This document shows, one piece after another, positions 1 to 12,299 of a DNA stretch of 64,000 bases; within the stretch, counting starts at the first letter, position 1; each line of letters begins with the position of its first letter. Position numbers and translations under genes: made by a program. The DNA is from Cenococcum geophilum 1.58 (taxonomy: Eukaryota > Ascomycota > Dothideomycetes > Gloniales > Gloniaceae): the NCBI GenBank assembly GCA_001692895.1, contig KV748229.1, positions 1 to 64,000 of the forward strand, in the 5' to 3' direction. Below the pieces are notes generated by a model. It was not told the DNA's origin. It saw only the letters and a list, made by a program, of their open reading frames with translations, and made no database searches.

Positions 1-1035
1 AGGAGATATAGAAAAGTACCTACACCCCCTATTTTATTAGGCTTTTACTTTTTATAGAAGAAAAACCTAGGAAAAGTCTATGTTTTGATATTTTGGTGTT
101 CCTACCCCTGCCTCGCTTACAAGCTAGGACCACCCTTAAGAGAATTTTCTCTTGGGTAAAAAGGGGGTAAAAAGGCAAATAAATCCGCCTCTAGCTTGTT
201 AGGCAGTAGGAATTAGGTCTTGAGAGTCTGAAAATCGATTGTTTTTGATAGGAAGATGGGTATGCGTAAGTTTTGAAGTGCGGCGCCACCTTTTGGTAGG
301 GTTGCATATGCGGTGAAAGTTTTTTGAGAAAATCTTTAATATATATAACAAAGACCCCTAGGGCCTAACTTATAAGATTAAATAAAAATATTATAAGGAT
401 ATAACCTAGCAGCTAGAGGAAGACCTAAAGGGTTGCAAATAAGCTGTATAGCGCTTCTATAAGCAACACCCTAAGAAGCTAGGACCCCCAGACTAGGCAT
501 AAGATAAGGAAAAGTTACGCTAAGGTCGCGGCCGACCACCGCATTAAAATTTATAGTAGTTAAGATGTTATAGAACTTTAACCAGCGGTTAAAGTTATCT
601 AATTGGCCAAATTCTTGCTAAGAAACGCCACACGGACCGATTTGGGTAGCGGTATAGAGTTTTACCGACCTTACTTACTAAACTAACCAATTAGGATTTT
701 CCATGCCCGGCATAGAAAATCGCCATTAGCTTGGTTAAGGGCGGTAAGTAGAACTAATATCTTTGCGGTAGAAAATAGATAACCCTATACACTGCCTATT
801 TTTAAGTTATCTATTTAGTTTAGGGACTAAACTATCTAGGGAAGAGGAGTACTATTACGGCACTAACCTGACGCATACTGTTTTATACTATCTCGTACTG
901 TTCCCTACTATTGGCTAGCCCACCACTAGCGACTTAGCGGCCGGCCCTACTATTTGTATATAATACCCCCTTTCCACCTTTTTCCCCTCTTTATACCACA
1001 ACGTAGTTATTTAGTCTACTTTATTGCAGCACTAT
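1..1035. repeat. Unclassified RIP-altered repeat
   Basis: No intact reading frame is visible. The block at roughly 600-760, read on the minus strand, matches by eye the DNA at about 14,190-14,300 inside element C. Both contain a near-perfect inverted repeat, GATTTTCCAT followed by ATGGAAAATC (694-721 here, 14,214-14,242 there), and similar flanks. It is therefore an interspersed repeat in opposite orientation, but its class cannot be told. The many TA dinucleotides and stops fit RIP. The segment ends where similarity to gypsy A begins. Confidence 0.5.
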
Positions 1036-2331
1036 AACAGGTCTATTAGCTCTGCGCTATACTATAGTTTCTAATTTAACTTCGGTTATTGCGTGCTCTA
1101 CGTCTTATATAACTATAAAACTCTATCCTAGCCTCTCTTAGCCTGTTCCCTTTAGAAGATTCTATTATTAATCTTAATCGCTTAATCTATTAATTCCCTA
1201 AGGGTATTTATATCTTCTATTAGAATAATTACGTCCTAGACTTTTACTTTAAGTCCCTATTTATACTATACTATAAGCGCCTTATTATTTTATTTAACCT
1301 ATATAGCTAATATCTGAAACTACGTTGTATACTTAATTACTAAGGTTCGCTATACTAGGTCCTAAAGCTTTCTTTTCGCTATAGTTATTGCTTCTAGGTC
1401 CCTAAATATTTATATTAATTATTCCGCGAATCCAGTCTAGCTTAAAAATATATATTGTACTTCCTAATTAGTAGTCGTTATACTATTATCTTATATTTCC
1501 GTAAGGTAGGGTTTAAACTATTTAAGCGCCCTTCCCGTTAGGAATAATCCTGCGTACGCTACTTAATCTATAAGTATTACCAACTTTGCTCATTCCTATG
1601 TAACTTTAAAGTGTATTTACGTAAGGAATCCTTTAAGCTTTAATCTCTCTTTTAAAAATTGTTTAATTAAAGGTAACTTAACCTTAGCTACTCCTATTCC
1701 CTTAACCCTTTACTTAAGTGCTATATTATTGTCTATTAACTAATTAACTATTGCCTATAACTGTCTAACTATAACTAGTTACGAGTTAGTATCTGCTATA
1801 CTAGTGTCGTTACCTAACCCTAAGGTCGTTGCTACCGTTAATAGCGTCATTATAGCTGCTTTTAGTAGCATGTTATTTAACTTCTAATACTATAACTATA
1901 GTAGTGATTATATAACGGAACCTTGTAGCAGGAACTATAGTAGATTTATTAATGGGCTAGGTATATAGGTAATATAGGAAAGTTAACAACGTAATAATAA
2001 CTGGTGGAGTGGTTGCCTAATAGATTAACTCTAGTTATATTTTAAGAATCACTATAAGGAAGGAACTATCTAGGTATGGACTATAGTCCTTTAAATACAT
2101 ATCCGTACTCCTAAGAAATCCTCCTTATACGTGAGGTTTGTCTTATACTTATTATACGTATATTCCGTTCATATAACTTATACACTACATACAATATTAT
2201 GTAACCTCGGTTACTATTCCTCGTCATATAATTCTACTGGTTTTATACTGGACTATGCTCTTATTAACTAACTAGCTTTTTTTAACTCTTCTCCAAGTAG
2301 TCGTAATATTGTACTTAAAGCGTTCGTAATA
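1036..2331 (-). mobile_element. 5' fragment of a second gypsy A copy (LTR plus leader)
   Basis: The LTR at 1,911-2,331 and the adjoining interior down to about 1,036 align by eye with the right end of gypsy A (about 9,455-10,752), with only a few single-base gaps and many transitions. On the minus strand this is a 5' LTR followed by the untranslated leader. Similarity fades near 1,036, so the rest of the copy is deleted, displaced or too diverged. It abuts the integrase C-terminus of gypsy B at 2,332 and appears to be inserted in it. The terminal TG and CA have been changed to TA and TA. Confidence 0.8.
1911..2331 (-). repeat. LTR of gypsy A family (second copy)
   Basis: It is 421 bp, the same length as the two LTRs at 2,747-3,167 and 10,332-10,752, and aligns along its whole length with many C/T and G/A differences. 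The expected terminal dinucleotides are mutated, consistent with RIP. Confidence 0.85.
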
Positions 2332-2746
2332 AGTAGGTTATTTATGGCTTTCTATAGCTTATCTAGTGAGAAGATAGGGTGGACCTTAATCGAATTTAGG
2401 AGCTTTACTTTATATAAGTTGCCTATCTTCTTAAGAACTTTATACGGTCCTACTATTTAATAGTCTAGCTTATAGCTAGGTTATTTTGTTTTTTAGTTCC
2501 TTATTATAACCTAGACTATATTACCTATTGTAAAGTTAGGCTTACGCCTATATTTATTTACCTACTATTTTATTAATTTTTAGGCTTTTTCTAGATTTAT
2601 ATAGGCTACCATTTAGGCTTCTTCTAAGCGCTTAGCGTACTACTAGGCTTCCTTATAAAATAGTTTTTTGCGTATAGTCTAGGGTCCTTTTAGTCTTTTT
2701 TAGTTAAAACTTATACGGGGTAAGTAGCCTATTTTTAGTTAAATAG
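2332..2746 (-). pseudogene. Gypsy B integrase C-terminal fragment
   Basis: Read on the minus strand from 2,741, a RIP-damaged sequence resembling GYLPRTSF-DWK is followed by a GPY/F-type stretch (VGPYKVLKKIGN near 2,440-2,410), the C-terminal module of Ty3/gypsy integrases. It continues directly from 10,758 once gypsy A and one AATAG copy are removed. Several TAG/TAA stops are present, so no protein is expected. Confidence 0.75.
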
Positions 2747-3167
2747 TGTAACAAAGCCTTATAGTAGGGACTACGGTGGACTTGTTAATAGGCTAGGTAT
2801 ATAGGTATTGCAAGTAAGTCAACAACGTAATAATAACTGGTGGAGTGGTTGCCTAATAGATTAACTTTAATTATATTCTAAGAATCACTATAAGGAAGGA
2901 ACTATCTAGGTAGGGACTAAGGGTCCTTAAATACACAACCGTACTCCTATAAAATCCTTCTTATACGTAATATACGTCTTATACATAAGGTACATAAGTT
3001 CCCTTTATTCCTCTTGTTCCTCTTATAGCACCTTATATAACCTTAGTTACCATTCTTCGTTATATAGTTCTACGGGTTCTATTCTAGACCGTGCTTATAT
3101 TAACTAACTAGCTTCTTCTAACTCCTCTCTAAGTAGTTATAATATTATACTTAAAGCGTCCGTAACA
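2747..3167 (-). repeat. 3' LTR of gypsy A
   Basis: It begins TGTAACAAAG and ends CGTCCGTAACA, 421 bp. In transcription orientation (minus) this is the 3' LTR. Preceded by AATAG. Confidence 0.93.
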
Positions 3168-3879
3168 CCATCTCCCTTCTCTTTATCTTTGTCCTTAAAG
3201 ATACCTAGTATCTCTAAGTTGTTTATTAGAGGTGTAATATCCATCTAATTAATTTAGTTAAATTCGTTACTTATAATACCTAAAGCTTCTTCTTCTTCAT
3301 ACGCGTAACGTCGTGCTCGCACTATTGCTGCAATATTGTTACTTAGTAAAATAATGCTATCTCCGTATTCTTATTGCTTAAAGGAGGGGTTAGTGTGTAT
3401 CGCGCTAGCGAGTCCTTCGTCTCGGTAACCCTCCTCTTATTTAAAGTGCACTAAAGTAAATGTTTAATCGTCTTACGATGTTCGTTTTACTTCTAACGCT
3501 AAGTATACGCGTCCTATAACTCTTAATAGTCTTTAAGTTCCCTAAGTAATTTATTATAGGGTCTCGTGTTTAATCTACTACTATAAAGCTTAATAGTAAC
3601 CTGGCGCAGGCCCTTACTAAGCTTAAGTATTCTCAGGATGCGGAATAGAAGGCCCTAGATACTCGTATTACGGCGTCTACCCATCTAGTTCGTCTTAAGA
3701 AGGTTTATTTTAAGGAATAGAAACTTATAGAATAAGGCCTATAGGAACTTAGTAATAAAAGAACGGATTCTCTTCCAATAGAGAAGAAAACAACTCTAAG
3801 TAGTTCGGCAGTTGCTCTTCCTAGGTCCCCCTTAGGTAGCTCATTCTTTGGTAATTCTTCTTTATTAATATTGCCTGAC

Positions 3880-6800
3880 CTTTTCTCTTCCAATACTCCT
3901 GTACCTTTCCTATAGCGTTCTTTAAATTCTCTAATAGTTTCTAGGTAGTCTCGTCGTAGCCTATCTACTTTACTTTGTACTATATTTTATTATCTACGTC
4001 CTTATAACTAACGATCTTTAAAACTTACTATTTATCTTCTTCCCGTTCTCTATACGTGTCTACTTTATAGACTAGTAGCTTAATATTCCTATATGCTAGC
4101 TCTAGTATTGCGATGTGCTATATAGGGTAGATCTTTATTTTAGCTAGTAGGTTTAACTTANANNTAACNNNTNAAATCCTTTATNTAATTTTAAAAGGTN
4201 CTANTCTAANNTAGTNNAANTTCTTACTTAGTNNTTAACTCTTAAAATTTTTATATAGTAGCCATACTTTATCCCCCTCCTTAAGATCTAGTCCCTTAGA
4301 TCTCTTAGCGTCGTAGTACTTTTTTATTCTTTGCTATACTACCTTAGCTATTTCCGTAAGGTTTATATAAAGATTTATTAAAGTCTCTATTCTTTACTTA
4401 GCTTTGCTACTTATTTTCTTTACTTAATATAGCAATAATAATGTTCTTAGCTCGTATCTATAATTCGCCTTAAATGGTAATGTATCCATTTCTTTTTATG
4501 GTGTTGCATTGTATACAAACTATATAACTGGTAATAGCGATACCCAATTATTCTATGCGTGATTGATATAATACCTTAGATACTGCTCTAGTGTCTAGTT
4601 TAATCTTTCCGTTTAACTATCTGTCTGTAGATAATATGCGGTAGAAGTTACTGCTTAAACTCCTTACTCCGCTAAGAATACTTCCTAAAATACTACTACG
4701 AATCTTAGATCTCTATCTAATATAATTTTGCTTAGTGCTCTATATTTTATAAATACTTCTTTAATATAGATTCTAGCGATATCTTCCACTAAGATTTCTT
4801 CTATACAGGCTATAAAGTATCCCTACTTTATAAGCTTATCTACTATTACTAGGATTATATTATAATCTTATCCGGTAATAGGGTCTCTTAATTTTAGTAA
4901 CTTAATAATAAAGTCCCATAATATAACCTCCTATAGTCTCTCTAGTATTTTAATAGGTTATAGCCCTCTATATAGCTTATACCTTATTAGTTTATTCCTT
5001 TAGTAATCTAAATACTCTTTAGTAACCTTCCTAGCTATTCTCTAAATTCCGTTAATAATATACTCCTCCTAGAGTCTTAACACTAAGCCCGTAACTCCGT
5101 TATATCCTTAAGTTAGTCCCTTATAGAATTCCTCTATAAACTACTCTACTATACTCCTTAGGATATACTTTACTTCTTGGTTTTTGTATATGTCCAACTA
5201 TAGATCTTCTAGTTATGCTTTTAGAATCCTTTATACCCAAAAGCTTTCTAATATCTTATAGACTTTTTTTAACTCGTCCTCTTAAGTTGCTATAATCTTT
5301 AGATAATTATACCTAATCAATCCGTTTATATCCTTTTATAGTAAAGCCCCTAATAGCTTATCATTATTTTATAGTTTAGCCTTTTAACTTAGCGCATTAG
5401 CTCGCGTGTTATCTATACCCTTAGTATACTAAATTTCGAAATAGTATTTTATAAGTATCTCTACCCATCTAACCTATATTTAGTTAAGTTCCTTTATTAT
5501 TAGGAATCCTATTAGGTTCTTATAATCTATTTTAACTATAAATAGTTTTTCTATGCCTTATAAGAATGCTCTTTATTTCTTTAGTGCTGTAACTATACCT
5601 AATAACTCCTTATTATAGATGTTATAGTTTAACTCTAGTAGTATTATTTTTCGACTATAGTATGCCACTAAATGCCATCTATCTGGATGTTTTTATATAA
5701 AATATGCTCCTAGTATAAAGTCTAATATATTTATTTCTATAACCGTCTCTAGTCCTAGTTAATAGATCTTAAAAACTGGCTCCTAGGTGAATAATTCCTT
5801 AACTTTCTTAAAGAGTTCTTGCTGTTCCTCTCCCTATACCTATAGTTCTTCTTTCTTTATTAATTGTATAAATAGTTTAATATCCTTTAACTATTATGCT
5901 ATAAACCTTCTGCAGTAATTATAAAACCTTAGGAATAATCTTAACTATATAACGTTCTCTAGTTCTTACCAATTTACTATAGCCTTAATCTTCTTTAGAT
6001 CTATACTAAGTTGGCCTAGTTTAATAATAAATCTAATAAAATCGGTCTTCCTGGTGAAGAACTCGCATTTTTTAATTACTACTAGCATTCGCTCCTCTTA
6101 TAGTCTCTTTAAAACCTATTTGACGTATTCTCCATACTCTTCCTTATTTATTAAGTAGATGATAATATCGTTAAGGTATACTATAATAAATTTATCTAAA
6201 TGTTCTCCTAATATATTATTAATACGTTTCTAGAACGTTGCTAATACGTTTATAAGCCCAAATTGTATAATTAGTGGTTTATACAGTCCTTCCTTTAACC
6301 TAAAGGCTACCTTCCATTTGTCGCCTTCCTTAATCCTAATTTAATGGTACGCCTATCTTAGATCTATCTTTATAAAGATTTGCGCATTACCTATCCTATC
6401 TTAGATTTCGCTAATTAAGGGTAAAGGATACCTATCCTTTCTAGTGATGCTATTTAACTGTCTATAGTTAATACACAGTCTTAGTTTGCTATTTTTTTTT
6501 AGTATAAACAGTACTAGATAGCCCGCTAATAACTGCGATGGTCTAATATATCCCTTTTATAAGTTTTCTTAGATAAACTCTTTTAATGCTCTACCTTCTT
6601 CTTTAGTAAGCTTATAGATTGGAAAGAACCTTAGACTTATTCTTGGTTCTAATTCTATTTTATAGTCCTATACTACATACTCTAATAGCCTTTTACTCTT
6701 AGGTAACTATAGTTTCTTACCATACTTATAATATCTTTTTAGTATATAACTTAATCCTTTTTCCGTTTCTTTATAGGTCGCTTTTACTTAGTACTATACT

Positions 6801-8300
6801 AGCTTGGCTTATTGTTACATCTTATAGCGTTAAGTATCTTTAATATCGACCTAACCTATAACCTAATTAATCTTTAGATTATATTCCTATAACTAAGGCA
6901 TTCCTAATACTGCCTTATTATTCCCTAATGGTAATATATTAAAGGATATCTTAACTTATCTTCCTTTAATGGTTAGCTAAACTGGTCCCGTTTTAAGATT
7001 AATAATACCTCCTCTATAGGCTATTAGGTCTCCTAAAATTGTTATTAATAGGTAAGGACATTCCTTTTACCTATATGGTAATCCTATTTTTTTTACTATT
7101 GCTAGCGAGATATAGTTCCTTATTGCTCTACTATCTATTAATACCTCGAACTGTTAATTTTACTACTTAATTTATAAATTTAGGTGTTGTCCTTAAATTT
7201 TTTTAAGGGTCTAAGGCTCTATTACTAGCTCCCTCTAGTCCTATAGGCCTCTACTTTTCCCAACTATTAGCTACTAGATCCTATTTATACTTAGTCCAAC
7301 TTAGGCCAATACTTAGTTTATTTTTTTATCTTTAATGTATTATAGACAGGTGTTCTCTAGATATTCCCACCATTATTATTTATTTAGGTATTCTTCCGTA
7401 AGGAATCTTTCTAGTTAAAGTATTAAGTCCCCTTGTTCTTAAACTTCTACTAGGTATTAACCATGTATATACTTAACGTTTTAATATTTTGCCTTGTCCG
7501 TCATCCAATACATCCTTATTAGATACTTTTAATTTTTGTTTTTTAGTGTCTTATATATATTACACGCATCATCCACATATGCTATCTATAATAGTATATA
7601 ATATGCTTAATGTCTTAGGTTAACTCTTAGCTTGTTTTTGTCCTTAAGTTTAAACCTTTTTTATATTAATCTAAGCGTTGCAACTTCGTTTGCGGGTATT
7701 AAGATTTATCTTTTACTTCTCTAGTCCTCTAATTACTCCTCTAGATCTTTTGATATTATAATTAAGGCTCCTTTAATATAAGTTATAGCCTTCTCTATAA
7801 TCGGGTGGTCTTAGATAACTTTCTCGTCCAACCACATATAGAAATCTTCCCACTTATTATTGTGTTGTTGCCTATACCACTTTTAGTATAGCTGCTTAAG
7901 TGTATATAGCTCGTTTGTAAGGAAATATCTCTTCATTACTACGTTGTAATAGCCTTTAGTGTGTCGTTCTTTGAACCTAATAGGAATCCCTAGATCCTCT
8001 TTTTATTCCAGTTCGGTAAGCCACTTAGCTCTTAGTGTGCCTATTCTAGGCCTATTGGTGATCCTTTATACTAGCGCTCTATCCCTCATATATCCTAATA
8101 TACTAGATCTCTTATCTAGTTTCTGTTCTTACTATAAGGTAATTCTTACCCTAAATTTCTTTATGGTTTCTTTTACGTCGCGTCTTATAAGTAGATCCTT
8201 AAAGTCTTCGTGCTTCTTAATCTTAGTATTAACTTTTTAATCTTTAGGCTAAACACTGTATTCCCCTAGTAAGTCCTTTAGGTCTATATATCTGTCTCCT
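3880..8300 (-). pseudogene. Gypsy A gag-pol, RIP-degenerate
   Basis: Read on the minus strand with stops ignored. Gag-like sequence lies at about 8,250-7,300. A retropepsin-like protease (FEVLIDSRA, with the DS of the DSG-type motif, near 7,120-7,145) follows. The reverse transcriptase is at about 6,650-6,000, with its YLDD box read as YLND at 6,167-6,178. RNase H lies near 5,750-5,350 and integrase at about 5,250-4,100. A chromodomain-like stretch (VKWIGYDETTWKLLENLKN) lies at about 4,060-3,890. These domains in life would copy the element's RNA into cDNA and integrate it, the chromodomain steering it to heterochromatin. Dozens of TAA/TAG codons and a catalytic Asp-to-Asn change show that it is dead. 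Confidence 0.85.
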
Positions 8301-10331
8301 AGTCTAATTGCTATTTATGCTGTAGATTCTCTAATCTATAAAGAAGCCTTTTACCTCTTGCTTATAGGTGTCCTAATTTATACTCTAAATTCTTAACTCC
8401 TTAGATTTTTTAATCCTAAGCTTACTTTTAACTTAAGCTTAGCTTTAGCCTTAGTTTAACTAGGCTTAACTAGTGTTCTTATCTCGTCTTAAGAGTCCTA
8501 GATCTCACTTATCTTATCTTAAAAGTCTTATACCGTTAGGAATTCTTATCCCAAGCTCATTTATATGTCTTTAAATTAAGCTACTACTCTACTCTATCGG
8601 TTTTTGTCTATTATAGGTCTTTAAGCTTACCTTATCTCTTCTTAAAAATCTTAGTTATCTCTTATCTCATCTTAAGAATCTTAAGCCTTTAGCCTTTTAC
8701 CTTTATTAAGTAGTAAGCTAGTACTAGCAGTTATCTACTTGTTTAATCGTCTCTAGATATTACTCCTTCCGTCTTATAAAGCGATGGATGCCGTATCTAA
8801 TGGTGTTATAATACCCGTTACTAAACCTTACTCTATAGCGGTTTCAGTCTCTGCTTTTATTGCGTTATTAAGGTTTAGATACCCCCAGTTAGTTCCTTTA
8901 CTATTCTTATTACTGTTAATTAATAAGTACTTTAACTCCATTGTTATTATTGCTAATTATTATCCGTATATTACTATAATATCTTAATCTAGCTTATAGA
9001 GTTAATCTTGTTCTTCGTCTAACTCTTTAGTTCCTCTAAGTCCTTTTAACTCTAGCTCTTATGGCTAATAGCTTACACTATACTTAGCGTCTTTATAAAT
9101 TTAGCATGCGTTATTATAATAAAACGCAAAACTTTTAATTAAACACTCTTTTGTTCCTCGCAGTATACTATTATCCCTTTATACGTGTATGTTATATACT
9201 ATTAGTTTAGTTCCCTTTATTATATAGTAACTCTAACCATCTTTATAATCCCTTATAAAATAACCCTATTTTCCATAATTTATATAAGCTCCGTCTCTAA
9301 ACTATTAACTTTATTATAGAGTCCGCCTAAACGTCTTCTACTATTAAGATCCCTGGTTTAGCCTCTACTCCTTAGTCCTATAATTACTAGATCCTTAACC
9401 TCTAGGTTTTTATAGTTTCTTACTTCCTCTCTTATAGGCTTCTTTAGTACCACTTAGGTCTATTAGCTCTGCGCTATACCATAGTTTCTAACTTAGCTTT
9501 AGTCGTTGTGTACTCTGCGCCTTATATAACTATAAAACTCTATCCTAGCCTCTCTTAGCCTGTTCCCTTTAGAAGATCCTATTATTAATCTTAATTNCTT
9601 AATCTATTAATTTCCTTAGGGTNTCCGCATNTTCTATTAGAATAATTACGTCCTAGANNTTAGCCTTAAGTCCCTATTTATACTGTGCTATAAGCGCCTT
9701 ATTATTCCACTTAAGTTATATAGCTAGCGTTTAGAATTATATTATATACTTAATTGTTAAAGTCCGTTATGTTAGGTCCTAAAGCTTTCTTTCCGCTATA
9801 GTTGTTACTTTTAGGTCCCTAAATATCTGTATAAGTCGCTTTATAAATCCATTCTAGCTTAAAAACATAAACCGTACTTCTTAGTTCGTTATTGTTATTC
9901 CGTTAGTCTATATCTCTATTAAGTAGGGTTTAAACTATTTAAGTGCCTGACCCGTTAGGAATAGTCCTGCGTATGCTACTTAATCCATAATTATTACCAG
10001 CTTTGCTCCTTCCTACGTAACCTTAAAGTGTATTTGCGTAAGGAATCCCTTAAGCTTTAATCTTTCTCCTAAGAATCTTTCAATTAATAGTAACTTAACC
10101 TTTACTGCTCCTATCCCATTAATTCTATTTTTGAGTATTACGTTATTTTCTATTAATCGATCCACTATTTCTTATAATTGTCCTACCGTCATAGGTTGTT
10201 GCGAGTCGGTGTCCGCTATACTAGTGTCACCCTCTAACCTTAAAGTAGTTGCCACCGTTAATAGCGTTATAGTGGCTGCTTTTAGTAGCATGTTATTTGA
10301 CTTATTAAAACTATAACCGTGGTAGTGATTG

Positions 10332-10752
10332 TGTAACAAAGCCTTATAGTAGGGACTATGGTAGACTTATTAATGGGCTAGGTGTATAGGTATTGTAAGT
10401 AAGTTAACAACGTAATAACAACTGGTGGAGTAGTTGCCCAACAGATTAACTCTAATTATATTCTAAGAATTACTATAAGGAAGGAACTATCTAGGTAGGG
10501 ACTGAGGGTCCTTAAATACACAACCGTACTCCTATAAAATCCTTCTTATACGTAATATACGTCTTATACGTAAGGTACGTGAGTTCCCTTCGTTCCTCTC
10601 GTTCCTTTTGTAGCACCTTATGTAACCTCGGTTACCATTCTTCGTTATATAGTTCTACGGGTTCCATCCTGGACCGTGCTTGTATTAACTAACTAGCTTC
10701 TTCCGACTCCTCTCCAAGTAGTTGTAACATTGTACTTAAAGCGTCCGTAACA
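10332..10752 (-). repeat. 5' LTR of gypsy A
   Basis: It begins TGTAACAAAG and ends CGTCCGTAACA, 421 bp, and is followed by the target duplication AATAG. In transcription orientation this is the 5' LTR. Confidence 0.93.
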
Positions 10753-11017
10753 AATAGGGGCAAATCTAGTAGAGTCGTGGGGTAGGGTCGCTTAGGTATA
10801 GTTTATAAGGGGTAGTAGTTTAGCCTAGTTATCCTAAAAGTAGTTAATAAAAGGCCGGAGTTTCTAGTCTAAATATTAATTTATAATCTCTATCTAGCCG
10901 TTTATTTGGGGGTAGTATACTATAAAAAGCTTTAGCTTAATACCTAGGATTTAGGTAAACTTATTTTAGAAGGCTAATATAAACTACGGCCTATAATTAG
11001 ATATAATAGTATAATAG
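10753..11017 (-). pseudogene. Gypsy B integrase core fragment
   Basis: The minus-strand translation gives a degenerate integrase core resembling LGIKLKL..YYPQ..GQ.E..NQYLD, with Gln codons turned into TAG, ending in a segment like DSTRFAP that continues at 2,741. It joins upstream to 24,777 when element C and one TSD copy are removed. The catalytic residues of this part cannot be judged with confidence because of RIP. Confidence 0.8.
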
Positions 11018-11266
11018 TGTAAATTGGATATCGCCTACTATCTTGGCATTTTCCTATATTTATAGAGCCTTCGGCTTCCTTCCTTCTTCCCTTTATTATA
11101 TATATATTACGACTCTACCAGTTACCGGAAATACACTCTTTTCTTTCTTTCTTACTAACTAATTACAACTAACCGACCGACTGACCGACTGATTGACTAA
11201 CCAACAGACAGACTAACAGACTGACAGCACCGTGACTTTCTATCTTAGAGAGGTCGTACCCTCCTA
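11018..11266 (+). repeat. 5' LTR of element C
   Basis: It is 249 bp and aligns with 24,532-24,770 along its length. It includes a (CCGA/CTGA)-rich stretch near its 3' end that differs in copy number between the two LTRs. The final CA has become TA. Confidence 0.85.
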
Positions 11267-12299
11267 TATATTTTATGGCATTCCATATAGGGATAACGGC
11301 AAGCTCTTTGGATTAGAAGTCTAGTGCTATATACACAGAAGACATATAGGAATATACTATAACTATAGAAGAACTGCTAGCTAGACAAACAAGATAGTAG
11401 AACTAGAGAACTAGAGAACTAAGCGGTATTAGATAGTAAGGGGAGCCAGGCAGACCCCGTATAGAAAGACAGCAAAAAAGGTAGATAGTTAGACTTAATA
11501 CATAGGCCAAAGAGTGGCAATAGGAAGCAAAAGGGTGCAGGTTAAAAAGGTCTCGGCAATTAGATTCGGTGCCTATACTTAGAAATTAGATATTAAGCAA
11601 ACTAGTGAGCCTATTAGATAACGTCTTAGAGTTACCTAATACTTACCACCTACACACGGACATAGCCAGACCTTTATTAAAGATGTAGAGACGGTAAGCC
11701 AAGGGCTAATTAATTAGATGGAAACGAGATCTAAGACATCTAGCGGCGAAGGAAGTTAGTACTACCCTTTATAAACAAAGGAGACAGTACCGAGCACGGT
11801 TGCAAGCACACGAGATCAGATCTGTCCTTAAAAGCTTCCTATTCTAGCTTAGCTTTATCCTCTTTTAAGTCATCCGGATTATATTAGTAGCAGCTTTAGA
11901 GGCGTTCCGTAAAGAAGTAGATGCAAGTAAAAGTAAGAGGCTTAGTAGTACCCTACCGCGCGGAACGACGGCAGGCCGAAATTGATGGACGTATCGAGAC
12001 CTAGCAGTGGTAGAAAATGGAAACTCTGTGTTCTCTTAGGGAGACCCCCCCTTAGGCGTCAAGAGGTAGGTGCCCTCCGTTAGGGACATGGCCGTATAAG
12101 TAGACTAGCTAAAGCATAAACTAATACCAGGACAGCCATCTGGGACACCCTCTATTAAGACCACAGCTATACAAGTAGGCCTACCGTAGCGTTTACCCGT
12201 AACACCTAGGACCGATAACCTTTAGTAGACAAAGGATATAAACCGTAAGGACCACCTATAAGCTTCCGAGGAAGCTCTAAATACACGTAACTAGTAGTC

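Larger units (their letters stand above)
2747..10752 (-). mobile_element. Gypsy A: full-length Ty3/gypsy chromovirus, RIP-inactivated
   Basis: Two 421-bp LTRs (2,747-3,167 and 10,332-10,752), each with TG..CA ends, bound an 8.0-kb element flanked by a perfect 5-bp target duplication, AATAG (2,742-2,746 and 10,753-10,757). The minus-strand interior holds Gag, protease, reverse transcriptase, RNase H, integrase and a chromodomain in the usual order. It lies in the integrase region of gypsy B. Ambiguous bases occur at about 4,161-4,225 and 9,597-9,660. The LTRs differ by transitions, which RIP inflates, so they do not date the insertion. Confidence 0.93.

Noticed and set aside
7959..8240. 93-codon plus-strand frame
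   Set aside because: Antisense to the gag region of gypsy A; hydrophobic content arises from RIP-altered AT-rich DNA.
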